Part shown: in pieces, positions 9,414-17,799 of the stretch
Numbering within the stretch: position 1 is the stretch's first letter
How the letters are laid out: each line of letters begins with the position of its first letter
Source: Gammaproteobacteria bacterium
GTDB taxonomy: Bacteria > Pseudomonadota > Gammaproteobacteria > Burkholderiales > Nitrosomonadaceae
Assembly: GCA_015709615.1 (NCBI GenBank)
Contig: CP054179.1
Span: 1,984,001-2,048,000, forward strand
Reading direction: 5' to 3'
DNA length: 64,000 nucleotides
Position numbers and translations under genes: made by a program
The notes under the pieces: model-generated
What the model was told of the DNA's origin: nothing
The model's input: only the letters and a program-made list of their open reading frames with translations
Database searches by the model: none

Positions 9414-9454
9414 TCAAAGCGTCGAAATGTAATTCCCTACTTCTGGAAAATACT

Positions 9455-10204
9455 TTGCTTAACGATACCTCACGTCATCATCTTGACATTTCGCATATTC
9501 GATCAAGCTGCGCTTCGTGCAGTTTGCGCGAACTATGCTTGCCTGTCGGCCTCAATGAGCAGGAAATTCAGGTTCTCGGTGATGTCGTCAGTTCAAAACG
9601 AAAAGTTCAGCGCGGCGGATATTTGCATCACACCGGCACGAAGTTTCAATCCTTATTTGCTATTCGCAGCGGATTCTTAAAAACCTGTGTGCTGGAAGAA
9701 GATGGGCGGCAACAAGTAACCGGTTTCCATATGACGGGGGAATTGCTGGGGTTGGATGCCATCAGTGCCGACATACATACTTGTGATGCGGTAGCATTGG
9801 AAGATAGTGAAGTATGCGAAATCCCTTTTGCCAAGCTGGAAGAAATTAGCCGCACGATTCCATCCCTCATGCGCCATTTCCATAAAATTATGAGCCGTGA
9901 AATCGTGCGAGACCACGGTGTTATGTTATTGCTTGGCAGTATGAAAGCAGAAGAGCGTTTAGCGTCTTTTCTGTTGAATTTGTCGCGCCGCTTCTTAATG
10001 CGCGGATATTCTGAAACTGAATTTAATCTTCGCATGACCCGTGAAGAAATTGGCAGTTATCTTGGCCTTAAGTTAGAAACCGTCAGCCGCGCTTTTTCAA
10101 AACTGCAAGATGAAAATATCATTGCTGTGGATAATAAGCATATCCAAATAAATGATCTTGCCCGTTTAAAAATGAAAATGGGAAACTCGTCCTGCGTCAC
10201 CTGA
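9455..10204 (+). CDS. fnr: FNR-type oxygen-sensing transcriptional regulator
   Basis: FNR binds a 4Fe-4S cluster and, when oxygen is low, dimerises and binds DNA. All four expected cluster ligands are visible: Cys19, Cys22 and Cys28 in CASCSLRELC, and Cys121 in VCEIPF. A cyclic-nucleotide-binding-like fold follows. The C-terminal helix-turn-helix (MTREEIGSYLGLKLETVSR) has the Glu-x-x-Ser-Arg residues that read the TTGAT half site. Translation most likely starts at TTG 9455: no ATG lies in frame before the cysteine cluster, a stop lies at 9401, and GGAAAA sits just upstream. A perfect FNR box precedes it. Confidence 0.93.
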   Translation: MLNDTSRHHLDISHIRSSCASCSLRELCLPVGLNEQEIQVLGDVVSSKRKVQRGGYLHHTGTKFQSLFAIRSGFLKTCVLEEDGRQQVTGFHMTGELLGLDAISADIHTCDAVALEDSEVCEIPFAKLEEISRTIPSLMRHFHKIMSREIVRDHGVMLLLGSMKAEERLASFLLNLSRRFLMRGYSETEFNLRMTREEIGSYLGLKLETVSRAFSKLQDENIIAVDNKHIQINDLARLKMKMGNSSCVT

Positions 10205-10332
10205 CAATTTGCAATCACTGCAACATAATTAGAATGCTCCAATCTTCATCAATATTGCACTGGGTAAGTCAAATAAACTCTTGTTTCAAAATTAGCATTA
10301 CCTTCACGTCGTTATTCTGCTTTACTGCCATC

Positions 10333-10362
10333 TTGAGTAAGTTAAGGAAAATGCTATATAAT
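10333..10362 (+). promoter_or_regulatory. Predicted rpsB-tsf promoter
   Basis: TTGAGT (10333-10338) and a perfect TATAAT (10357-10362) are separated by 18 bases. They lie upstream of the structured rpsB leader, fitting a strong sigma-70 promoter for the ribosomal operon. Confidence 0.75.
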
Positions 10363-10378
10363 ATTTAAATAATTTGGC

Positions 10379-10464
10379 AGCCTCCGTGGCATTGCATGAA
10401 ATGCAAGTCAAATTAAATACACACATTCGCTCGTCATTTTCGGCGATTAAAGCGAGTGGAGGCT
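10379..10464 (+). promoter_or_regulatory. Structured rpsB (S2) leader
   Basis: AGCCTCC (10379-10385) can pair with GGAGGCT (10458-10464), enclosing a hairpin TTGCAT-gaa-ATGCAA (10392-10406). The domain starts just after the predicted promoter and ends about 20 bases before the rpsB start. Ribosomal protein S2 is known to repress its own operon through leader RNA in some proteobacteria, so this is a plausible site. The structure was drawn by eye. Confidence 0.55.
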
Positions 10465-10485
10465 CAATTCTTAAGGAGAATATTT

Positions 10486-11205
10486 ATGTCAGTAACTATG
10501 CGACAAATGCTGGAAGCAGGCGTTCATTTTGGTCATCAAACACGCTTCTGGAATCCAAAAATGGCGCCGTATATCTTTGGCCATCGTAACAAAATCCACA
10601 TTATCAATCTCGAAAAAACCTTGGTAATGTACGAAGAAGCCATGAAGTATGTGCGCCAATTATCAGCAAACAAGGGTGTGATCTTATTTGTCGGCACCAA
10701 ACGGCAGGCGCGCGACATTGTGCGCGAGGAAGCCATGCGCTGTGGATCTCCCTACGTGGATCAACGCTGGCTGGGTGGAATGCTGACTAATTTCAAGACT
10801 ATCAAACAATCTATCAAGCGTCTGCAAGATATGGAAACAATGACGCAAGACGGAACACTGGATAAGCTCGTAAAAAAAGAAGCCCTCGATCTTCAAAGAG
10901 AACTGGACAAGCTCAATAGCAGTCTGGGCGGCATTAAGGATATGAAAGGTTTGCCGGATGCACTATTTGTAATCGATGTGGGGTATCAGAAAGGTGCCAT
11001 TACAGAAGCCAGAAAACTGGGTATTCCGGTTATCGGGGTGGTGGATACCAATCATAATCCTGATAATTTACAGTATATTATCCCTGGGAATGATGATTCG
11101 AGCAGAGCAATTCGCTTGTATGCCCGAGGTGTAGCCGATGCTGTTCTGGAAGGACGTAATCAATCCATTCAAGAAATTGTTGAGATGAGTGCGGCAGCTG
11201 AATAA
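10486..11205 (+). CDS. rpsB: 30S ribosomal protein S2
   Basis: S2 is a late-binding protein of the small ribosomal subunit. The sequence is typical throughout: MRQMLEAGVHFGHQTRFWNPKM near the start, FVGTKRQARDIV, QRWLGGMLTNF, and DVGYQKGAITEARKLGIPVIGVVDTN. The start at 10486 (MSVTM) is preceded by a good AAGGAG 7 bases upstream and gives 239 aa; an upstream in-frame ATG at 10456 lacks such a site and falls inside the leader structure. It heads the rpsB-tsf-pyrH-frr run, a very common bacterial order. Confidence 0.98.
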   Translation: MSVTMRQMLEAGVHFGHQTRFWNPKMAPYIFGHRNKIHIINLEKTLVMYEEAMKYVRQLSANKGVILFVGTKRQARDIVREEAMRCGSPYVDQRWLGGMLTNFKTIKQSIKRLQDMETMTQDGTLDKLVKKEALDLQRELDKLNSSLGGIKDMKGLPDALFVIDVGYQKGAITEARKLGIPVIGVVDTNHNPDNLQYIIPGNDDSSRAIRLYARGVADAVLEGRNQSIQEIVEMSAAAE

Positions 11206-11243
11206 GGCGTCTATTCATAAATTATTTTGTATCTGGAGTAAAT

Positions 11244-12128
11244 ATGGCGGAAATTACCGCGAGCATGGTTAAAGAATTGCGCGAAATGACCGGTCTCGGC
11301 ATGATGGAGTGCAAAAAAGCGTTGGCTGAGACTGACGGTGATATGAAAGCGGCGGAAGATCTGTTAAGAATTAAAAGCGGCGCTAAAGCAAGCAAAGCAG
11401 CAGGCCGGATTGCGGCGGAAGGTGTCATTGGCGCCTATATCTCGGCGGATAATAAATGTGGCGCGCTGGTTGAAGTGAACTGTGAAACGGACTTTGTCGC
11501 CAGGAATGAGGACATCATTAATTTCGCCAAAAACCTGGCCGGTTTGATCGCCACAAAGAATATTACCGATGTTGCGGTTTTGAGTGATGCCGTACTATCA
11601 AGTGGTGAAACGGTTGAAACGGCCCGGAAAGCATTAATCATGAAGCTGGGGGAAAACATCAGTATCCGCCGCTGCGGACGTCATGAAACGCAAGGTCAGC
11701 TGGCCTATTATCTTCATGGAACCAAAATTGGCGTAATGGTGGATTACACCGGCGGTGATGAGGCATTAGGTAAAGATCTGGCGATGCATATTGCGGCGAG
11801 CAAGCCGATGTGCGTATCCAAAGAGCAAGTGTCGGCGGATGTTTTGGAACATGAGCGGCAAATTTTTACCGCCCAAGCCGCTGAAAGCGGTAAACCGGCC
11901 AATATCATTGAAAAAATGGTTGACGGACGCATTACCAAATATCTGGCTGAAATCACTTTATTAGGTCAGCCTTTTGTTAAGGACCCGGAACAAACCGTAG
12001 AAAAACTGTTAGCAAAAAAATCCGCTAAAGTAAGCAGCTTTACCATGTTTGTTGTCGGCGAAGGCATAGAAAAAAAATCTGAGAATTTTGCGGAAGAAGT
12101 AAAAGCTCAGATGGAACAAGCAAAATAA
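11244..12128 (+). CDS. tsf: Translation elongation factor Ts
   Basis: EF-Ts is the nucleotide exchange factor that reloads EF-Tu with GTP. The N-terminal UBA-like domain and the contact segment for EF-Tu (KELREMTGLGMMECKKAL) are present, followed by two core subdomains including the conserved VEVNCETDFVARN. The length of 294 aa is usual for betaproteobacteria. The start has GGAG 8 bases upstream. It lies 38 bases after rpsB and is probably cotranscribed with it. Confidence 0.98.
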   Translation: MAEITASMVKELREMTGLGMMECKKALAETDGDMKAAEDLLRIKSGAKASKAAGRIAAEGVIGAYISADNKCGALVEVNCETDFVARNEDIINFAKNLAGLIATKNITDVAVLSDAVLSSGETVETARKALIMKLGENISIRRCGRHETQGQLAYYLHGTKIGVMVDYTGGDEALGKDLAMHIAASKPMCVSKEQVSADVLEHERQIFTAQAAESGKPANIIEKMVDGRITKYLAEITLLGQPFVKDPEQTVEKLLAKKSAKVSSFTMFVVGEGIEKKSENFAEEVKAQMEQAK

Positions 12129-12160
12129 ATTAAGTCTTCATCATTCTCGATTACCAATCA

Positions 12161-12877
12161 ATGTCAGACGTTGCCTATAAGCGTATTTTACTGAAGCTAT
12201 CCGGCGAAGCCCTTATGGGCGAAGATAAGTATGGTATCAATCATGCGGTAATGGGAAGAATTGTTGGAGAAATAGAAGAAATCAGCAGACTCGGAGTTGA
12301 AATTGCCATTGTAGTCGGCGGCGGTAACATCTTCCGCGGCATGAAATCCGCGAATGATGGACTTGAACGCGTTACGGCCGACTACATGGGCATGCTAGCT
12401 ACTGTAATGAACGCTTTGGCGCTGCAAGATGCCATGAAGCTGGTTGGATTGGTACCGCGCATACAGTCTGCTTTGCGTATCGAGCAAGTGGTTGAGCCTT
12501 ATATTCGCGGGCGTGCTATTCGTTATCTAAAAGATGGCAAGATCGTGATTTTCGCTGCAGGAACCGGTAATCCTTTTTTTACCACCGATACCGCAGCTGC
12601 TTTACGGGGCATGGAAATGAACGTGGATATCATGCTCAAAGCCACAAAGGTTGATGGTATCTATACCAGCGATCCGAAGATTAATCCCGATGCGACACGT
12701 TTTCATAAATTGTCTTTTGATGAAGCCATCGCAAAAAATTTGCAAGTCATGGACGCAACAGCGCTGACGTTATGCCGGGATCAGAAACTGCCGCTGAATG
12801 TATTCAGCATTTTCAAGGCGGGTGCTCTTAAACGTATCATAACGGGAGACGATGAAGGAACTTTGGTGACCGCCTGA
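12161..12877 (+). CDS. pyrH: UMP kinase
   Basis: PyrH phosphorylates UMP to UDP, the first kinase step of pyrimidine nucleotide supply. It belongs to the amino-acid kinase fold, not the P-loop kinases. Diagnostic segments are KLSGEALMG at the start, VVGGGNIFRG, the UMP-binding loop around TGNPFFTTDTAAALR, and KVDGIYTSDPK. The 238-aa length is typical. No clear Shine-Dalgarno site is seen, but the position 32 bases after tsf and the family N-terminus support the start. Confidence 0.97.
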   Translation: MSDVAYKRILLKLSGEALMGEDKYGINHAVMGRIVGEIEEISRLGVEIAIVVGGGNIFRGMKSANDGLERVTADYMGMLATVMNALALQDAMKLVGLVPRIQSALRIEQVVEPYIRGRAIRYLKDGKIVIFAAGTGNPFFTTDTAAALRGMEMNVDIMLKATKVDGIYTSDPKINPDATRFHKLSFDEAIAKNLQVMDATALTLCRDQKLPLNVFSIFKAGALKRIITGDDEGTLVTA

Positions 12878-12927
12878 TGCAACGATAGTCAGGCTTCCTG
12901 ACAATAGATTCAAAAGGGATGGATATT

Positions 12928-13485
12928 ATGATTGCCGATGTAAAAAAATCCGCTGAGCAAAAAATGCAAAAAAGCCTCGAAGCATTAAAAGTGGATTTAA
13001 GTAAAGTTAGAAGCGGACGCGCACACACTGGCATACTGGATCATGTCACAGTCGATTACTATGGCGCGCAAACTCCCATTAACCAAGTTGCCAATATCAA
13101 TTTGATTGATGCACGCACGATCGGCGTCATTCCTTGGGAAAAGAAAATGGCTAATGCCATTGAAAAAGCGATTCGCGAATCCGATCTGGGTTTAAATCCG
13201 ATGCCGGTAGGCGAAACGATCCGTGTGCCGATGCCGGCGTTGACAGAAGAGCGCCGCCGTGACTTGATCAAAGTCGTCAAGCATGAAGCGGAAGCTGTTC
13301 GTGTGGCGATGCGTAACATCCGCCGGGATGCGAATACCCACCTGAAAGACTTATTGAAATCCAAAGAAATTTCAGAAGATGAAGATCGCCGGGCGCAAGA
13401 TGAAATTCAAAAACTAACCGATCGCTATATCTCGGAAATTGACAAGATTTTACAAGTCAAGGAAGCCGAACTGATGGCGGTTTGA
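12928..13485 (+). CDS. frr: Ribosome recycling factor
   Basis: RRF splits the post-termination ribosome together with EF-G. The two-domain pattern is intact: helix I with KVRSGRAHTGILDHV, the beta domain with TIGVIPWEKKM, and the C-terminal helix with KHEAEAVRVAMRNIRRDAN. I place the start at 12928 (MIADVKK), which gives 185 aa, the E. coli length. AAGGG lies 9 bases before it, while the other ATG at 12919 directly abuts that site and is too close. It follows pyrH by 50 bases in the same operon. Confidence 0.97.
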   Translation: MIADVKKSAEQKMQKSLEALKVDLSKVRSGRAHTGILDHVTVDYYGAQTPINQVANINLIDARTIGVIPWEKKMANAIEKAIRESDLGLNPMPVGETIRVPMPALTEERRRDLIKVVKHEAEAVRVAMRNIRRDANTHLKDLLKSKEISEDEDRRAQDEIQKLTDRYISEIDKILQVKEAELMAV

Positions 13486-13486
13486 T

Positions 13487-14254
13487 ATGCCACAAGGTCC
13501 GAGTTCAACCAGAGAAATACCCGAAACAGGCGCAATACCCCAACACATTGCCATCATTATGGACGGTAATGGCCGTTGGGCTCAAAGCCGCTATATGCCC
13601 CGCATTGCCGGACATAAACAAGGCGTTGAAACGGTGCGTAGCGTGATAAAAGCCTGCATCGAACGCGGTGTTACTTATCTCACATTATTTGCTTTCAGCA
13701 GCGAAAACTGGCGGCGCCCCGCTGACGAAGTAACCTCCCTGATGCAACTGTTTCTTGTCGCGCTCGAGCAAGAAATCACCAAGCTGCATGAAAATGGCAT
13801 CCGCTTTAAAGTGATCGGCGACATATCGAAATTCGATCCTAAAATCATAGAATCCATTCACACTGGCGAACAATTAACTGCCGGCAATACGCGCCTGACA
13901 TTTACTATCGCCGCGAATTACGGCGGGCGCTGGGATATCATGCAAGCCATGCGCAAAATGATGGCGCAATCAAAAGATCTGCCGCTTAATCTTGAGGAAG
14001 AAAATTTCGCCCAATATCTCTCAATGAGTTATGCGCCCGAACCGGATTTATTCATTCGCACTGGCGGCGAATACCGCATCAGTAATTTCTTATTATGGCA
14101 ACTGGCTTATACCGAATTGTATTTCACCAATACCTTATGGCCCGATTTTGACGAGCATGAATTTGAGCTGGCCATTCAGTCCTATCAGCAGCGCGAGCGC
14201 CGTTTTGGCCGCACCAGCGAGCAATTACAAATGGTGTTATCCGCTGAAGGATAA
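13487..14254 (+). CDS. uppS: Undecaprenyl diphosphate synthase (cis-prenyltransferase)
   Basis: UppS adds isoprene units to farnesyl diphosphate to make the C55 lipid carrier for peptidoglycan and other envelope polymers. The catalytic segment IAIIMDGNGRWAQSR contains the essential Asp and the diphosphate-binding loop; HKQGVETVR, FAFSSENWRRP and the C-terminal IRTGGEYRISNFLLWQ are also canonical. The gene begins one base after the frr stop, so translation is likely coupled. It has an N-terminal extension of about 17 residues before the first beta strand. Confidence 0.97.
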   Translation: MPQGPSSTREIPETGAIPQHIAIIMDGNGRWAQSRYMPRIAGHKQGVETVRSVIKACIERGVTYLTLFAFSSENWRRPADEVTSLMQLFLVALEQEITKLHENGIRFKVIGDISKFDPKIIESIHTGEQLTAGNTRLTFTIAANYGGRWDIMQAMRKMMAQSKDLPLNLEEENFAQYLSMSYAPEPDLFIRTGGEYRISNFLLWQLAYTELYFTNTLWPDFDEHEFELAIQSYQQRERRFGRTSEQLQMVLSAEG

Positions 14255-14268
14255 AAAGATCACCTTTC

Positions 14269-15093
14269 ATGCTTAAAGCCCGCATTCTTACTGCACTGGT
14301 TGTTCTTCCGTTATTTTTATCGGCACTGTTTTTTCTGCAAGATACCTTTTGGGCGATTGTATTACTGTCGCTGACCGTGATCGGATCGCGCGAATGGAGC
14401 CGGCTGGCCGGATTCTCGGTAAAAAATACCATCGTTTTTATGCTTCTGACTACTTTAGTCGGGGGAGAATTACTGTTTCAGATGAGTGAATCGTTAAAAA
14501 CGAATGTTTACTCAACCGAATTGATCTGGGTTTACATCCTGTCGGCGGCTTTTTGGATCCTCGCTATGCCACCCTATTTGAGACAGTTTTTCACGATCAA
14601 ACAGCCGCTTATCTTGATGCTGATAGGCTGGGTCGTGTTGCTACCCACGTGTCTTGCGCTTTATCAGTTACGCGCGATCAGCCCGATACTTTTGCTCGGC
14701 TTTATGGCAACCATCTGGATTTCCGATAGCGCGGCTTACTTCACCGGAAGATCGCTCGGTAAGCGCAAACTCGCCCCCCAGATCAGTCCGAACAAAACCT
14801 GGGAAGGCGTAGCAGGGGCTTTAATCGCGGTATTGATTTACGGTCTGATCTGGGATTTCTGGTTTATTGAAGATTCTTTAGCGGCAAAATTGATACCGTT
14901 GCTGCTGTTGATGGCTATCTTGGGTATTATGGGCGATTTGTACGAATCGCTGATGAAACGCCAGGCTGGTGTTAAGGACAGCGGCAATATTTTGCCGGGT
15001 CATGGCGGAATTCTCGATCGAATCGACGCTTTGACTTCCGCACTGCCATTGGCCATGTTAGCTTTACTTATTTTTTATTCCCCTGCGTCATGA
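14269..15093 (+). CDS. cdsA: Phosphatidate cytidylyltransferase (CDP-diglyceride synthase)
   Basis: CdsA makes CDP-diacylglycerol from phosphatidic acid and CTP, the branch point for all membrane phospholipids. The 274-aa product has several hydrophobic segments across its length, and the family signature lies near the C-terminus (LMKRQAGVKDSGNILPGHGG, then LDRIDAL). The segment GRSLGKRKLAPQISPNKTW before it is also typical. Its stop overlaps the dxr start by four bases (ATGA), which supports coupled translation. Confidence 0.97.
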   Translation: MLKARILTALVVLPLFLSALFFLQDTFWAIVLLSLTVIGSREWSRLAGFSVKNTIVFMLLTTLVGGELLFQMSESLKTNVYSTELIWVYILSAAFWILAMPPYLRQFFTIKQPLILMLIGWVVLLPTCLALYQLRAISPILLLGFMATIWISDSAAYFTGRSLGKRKLAPQISPNKTWEGVAGALIAVLIYGLIWDFWFIEDSLAAKLIPLLLLMAILGIMGDLYESLMKRQAGVKDSGNILPGHGGILDRIDALTSALPLAMLALLIFYSPAS

Positions 15094-16277
15094 AAACTAC
15101 CCGTCAAATCACCATTCTTGGCTCCACCGGCAGTATCGGGGAAAGCACGTTGGATGTTATTGCACGCCATCCGGACCGTTTCCAGGCTTTTGCATTGACC
15201 GCCAATCACAATGTCGAAAAGATGCTTGCGCAGTGTCAGCGCTTCCAACCACGCTTTGCCGTCATGTTGAATACAGCCAGCGCTGAACAACTGGCCGGCG
15301 CGATTAAAACAACAGGTATCAAGACAGAAGTCCTGGCGGGTATCGAATCGCTGGAAAAAGTCGCCTCGCATCCCGAGGTGGACGCCGTGATGGCTGCCAT
15401 TGTCGGCGCCGCCGGAATCCGCCCGACATTTGCCGCAGCGCGCACCGGGAAATTGGTATTGCTGGCTAATAAAGAAACACTGGTCATGGCGGGGCGGATT
15501 TTTATGGATTTGGTAAAACAGCACAATGCCACGTTATTGCCGATCGATAGCGAACATAACGCCATTTATCAATCGTTGCCGCATCATTTCAACGGCAATC
15601 TAGCGGATTCTGGCATCAGCCGTATTTTACTCACCGCTTCGGGCGGGCCATTCCGGCGTGCGCCGTTGGACTCGCTCGCGAGCGTAACGCCGGAACAAGC
15701 GTGCGCCCATCCGAATTGGGATATGGGACAGAAAATCTCGGTGGATTCCGCCACCATGATGAATAAAGGATTGGAGGTGATCGAAGCGCATTGGCTGTTT
15801 GAAGCGCCGCCGGAAAAAATCCAAGTGGTGATTCATCCGCAAAGCGTCATTCATTCCATGGTCGCGTATGTCGATGGTTCGGTCATCGCGCAATTGGGCA
15901 ACCCCGACATGCGCACACCGATCGCGCATGCGATGGGTTATCCGGATCGTATAGAAAGCGGCGTATCGGCTTTGGATATGTTCAAAGTCGCTCACCTGGA
16001 TTTTGAAGAACCCGATTTTAAGAAATTCCCCTGTTTGGGATTGGCTTATCAAGCCCTTGCCGCAGGCGGCAATATGCCCGCGGTGCTGAATGCCGCCAAT
16101 GAAATCGCGGTGGAATCGTTTCTGAAAAGACGCATGCCGTTTACCGCCATCCCGCGCATGATCGAGCATGTCATGAAAACGGTGCGGCAAGAAGAAATGA
16201 CAACGTTGGACGATGTGCTCAGAACGGATGCGCAGGCGCGCGATGCGGCGCAAAATTGGCTGGCCAATTTACAATGA
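15090..16277 (+). CDS. dxr: 1-deoxy-D-xylulose 5-phosphate reductoisomerase
   Basis: Dxr converts DXP to 2-C-methyl-D-erythritol 4-phosphate with NADPH, the first committed step of the MEP isoprenoid pathway. NADPH-binding GSTGSIGESTLDVI opens the protein. The metal- and substrate-binding LLPIDSEHNAIYQ, ASGGPFR and DMGQKISVDSATMMNKGLE segments follow. At 395 aa it is full length. It feeds the same lipid carrier pathway as uppS two genes upstream. The ATG sits in the cdsA stop overlap. Confidence 0.98.
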   Translation: MKTTRQITILGSTGSIGESTLDVIARHPDRFQAFALTANHNVEKMLAQCQRFQPRFAVMLNTASAEQLAGAIKTTGIKTEVLAGIESLEKVASHPEVDAVMAAIVGAAGIRPTFAAARTGKLVLLANKETLVMAGRIFMDLVKQHNATLLPIDSEHNAIYQSLPHHFNGNLADSGISRILLTASGGPFRRAPLDSLASVTPEQACAHPNWDMGQKISVDSATMMNKGLEVIEAHWLFEAPPEKIQVVIHPQSVIHSMVAYVDGSVIAQLGNPDMRTPIAHAMGYPDRIESGVSALDMFKVAHLDFEEPDFKKFPCLGLAYQALAAGGNMPAVLNAANEIAVESFLKRRMPFTAIPRMIEHVMKTVRQEEMTTLDDVLRTDAQARDAAQNWLANLQ

Positions 16278-16428
16278 CAATGAGCTCACAAAAAGACTTA
16301 TTAACGAAGACCGGATTCCATTTTTCCCAATTAATGATAGTATCGTGCATTATCCGATGAAACGATGAAATGATCAGTATTATGCAGTCTTCCGGCTTCT
16401 TTCCGCTTCCCCTTACGCAATATCTGAC

Positions 16429-17796
16429 ATGTCAATAACTTACACGATCATTTCTTTCGTTATCGCATTAGGGATACTGATTACATTTCATGAATTCGGT
16501 CATTATCTGGTGGCGCGCTGGAATGGCGTGAAAGTACTGCGATTTTGCATCGGCTTTGGTCAACCGGTTTTCCGCAAGCGTTGGGGAAAAGATCAGACGG
16601 AATGGGTGATTGCCGCTATCCCGCTGGGCGGTTATGTCAAAATGCTCGATGAAAATGAAGGCAGAGTCGCAACGGAAGATTTGCCGCGCGCATTCAACCG
16701 CCAACCGGTTGCACGGCGTTTTGCCATTGTTGCCGCCGGCCCCATCGCCAATTTCCTGTTAGCCATTGTTTTGTATTGGCTGCTGTTCATTCTCGGCGTT
16801 ACCGGCATGAAGCCCGTGCTGGGTCCGGTTGAACCCGCTACGCCTGCTGCTCATGCCAATTTTACTGAGGGCGAAACCATTGTCAGTATCGAAAACGAAC
16901 CGGTCGCCAGTTGGCAGGATGCGCGCTGGACTTTATTACGCTACGCCATTGATCAGTCGGCGGATGTCAGTATACAAACCGTCAGTAAAAACGGTGAGAT
17001 TAATTGGCGTAAGCTGGATTTAAGTCGCGTCGATCCGGATAAGCTCAATGAAAATTTTCCCGGCATCATCGGGCTCACCAGCTACCAACCCACCGTCAAG
17101 CCTGTCATCGGACAGGTCATTACCGCCAGTGTCGGCGACAAAGCAGGGTTGCTGGCTGGTGATGAAATCATCGCTGTCGATGATACTGAAATCCATACCT
17201 GGATGGACTTTGTCAAAGAAATACGGTCAAGCCCGGGACGAACACTGGAATTGGAGATTTGGCGCAACGGCCAAACGATGGTATTAAGCGTTACACCGGA
17301 AAGCGCAACTGAGCATAGTAAACAAATCGGAAAAATCGGTGTGGCTCCGGTTGTCAATCAAGCGGAATTTGACGCACTGCTTGTGACCGTCCACTATCCT
17401 CCCGGCAAAGCACTGCAAAAAGCGCTGGAGAAAACATGGGAAACGACGGTGCTGACCTTGCAAATGCTAGTGAAAATGATCACCGGCGATGTCTCCCTGA
17501 AGAATGTCAGCGGACCGATCTCGATTGCCGATTATGCCGGACAATCGGCGCAGATGGGATTAGTGTCTTACCTGGCGTTCCTGGCGCTGATCAGTGTCAG
17601 TATCGGTGTGCTGAACTTATTGCCGATCCCGATTCTGGACGGCGGGCACTTAATGTATTATTTGATTGAAATCATCAGAGGCAATCCGCTTCCTGACAAA
17701 ATTATCATTATTGGACAGAGAATCGGCATGGCCATGCTGTTAACTCTGATGACATTTGCCATCTATAACGATATTAACCGCCTCGTCACTGGCTAA
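16429..17796 (+). CDS. rseP: Site-2 zinc metalloprotease RseP
   Basis: RseP is an inner-membrane intramembrane protease that cuts anti-sigma factors in the envelope stress response. The zinc motif HEFGH lies in the first membrane segment and the second catalytic motif LPIPILDGG near the C-terminus, with two PDZ-type domains between (roughly residues 110-310). The 455-aa length is normal. A 151-base gap separates it from dxr, the largest in this run, so a separate promoter may serve rseP-bamA-skp. No strong Shine-Dalgarno site is visible before the ATG. Confidence 0.96.
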   Translation: MSITYTIISFVIALGILITFHEFGHYLVARWNGVKVLRFCIGFGQPVFRKRWGKDQTEWVIAAIPLGGYVKMLDENEGRVATEDLPRAFNRQPVARRFAIVAAGPIANFLLAIVLYWLLFILGVTGMKPVLGPVEPATPAAHANFTEGETIVSIENEPVASWQDARWTLLRYAIDQSADVSIQTVSKNGEINWRKLDLSRVDPDKLNENFPGIIGLTSYQPTVKPVIGQVITASVGDKAGLLAGDEIIAVDDTEIHTWMDFVKEIRSSPGRTLELEIWRNGQTMVLSVTPESATEHSKQIGKIGVAPVVNQAEFDALLVTVHYPPGKALQKALEKTWETTVLTLQMLVKMITGDVSLKNVSGPISIADYAGQSAQMGLVSYLAFLALISVSIGVLNLLPIPILDGGHLMYYLIEIIRGNPLPDKIIIIGQRIGMAMLLTLMTFAIYNDINRLVTG

Positions 17797-17799
17797 ATA

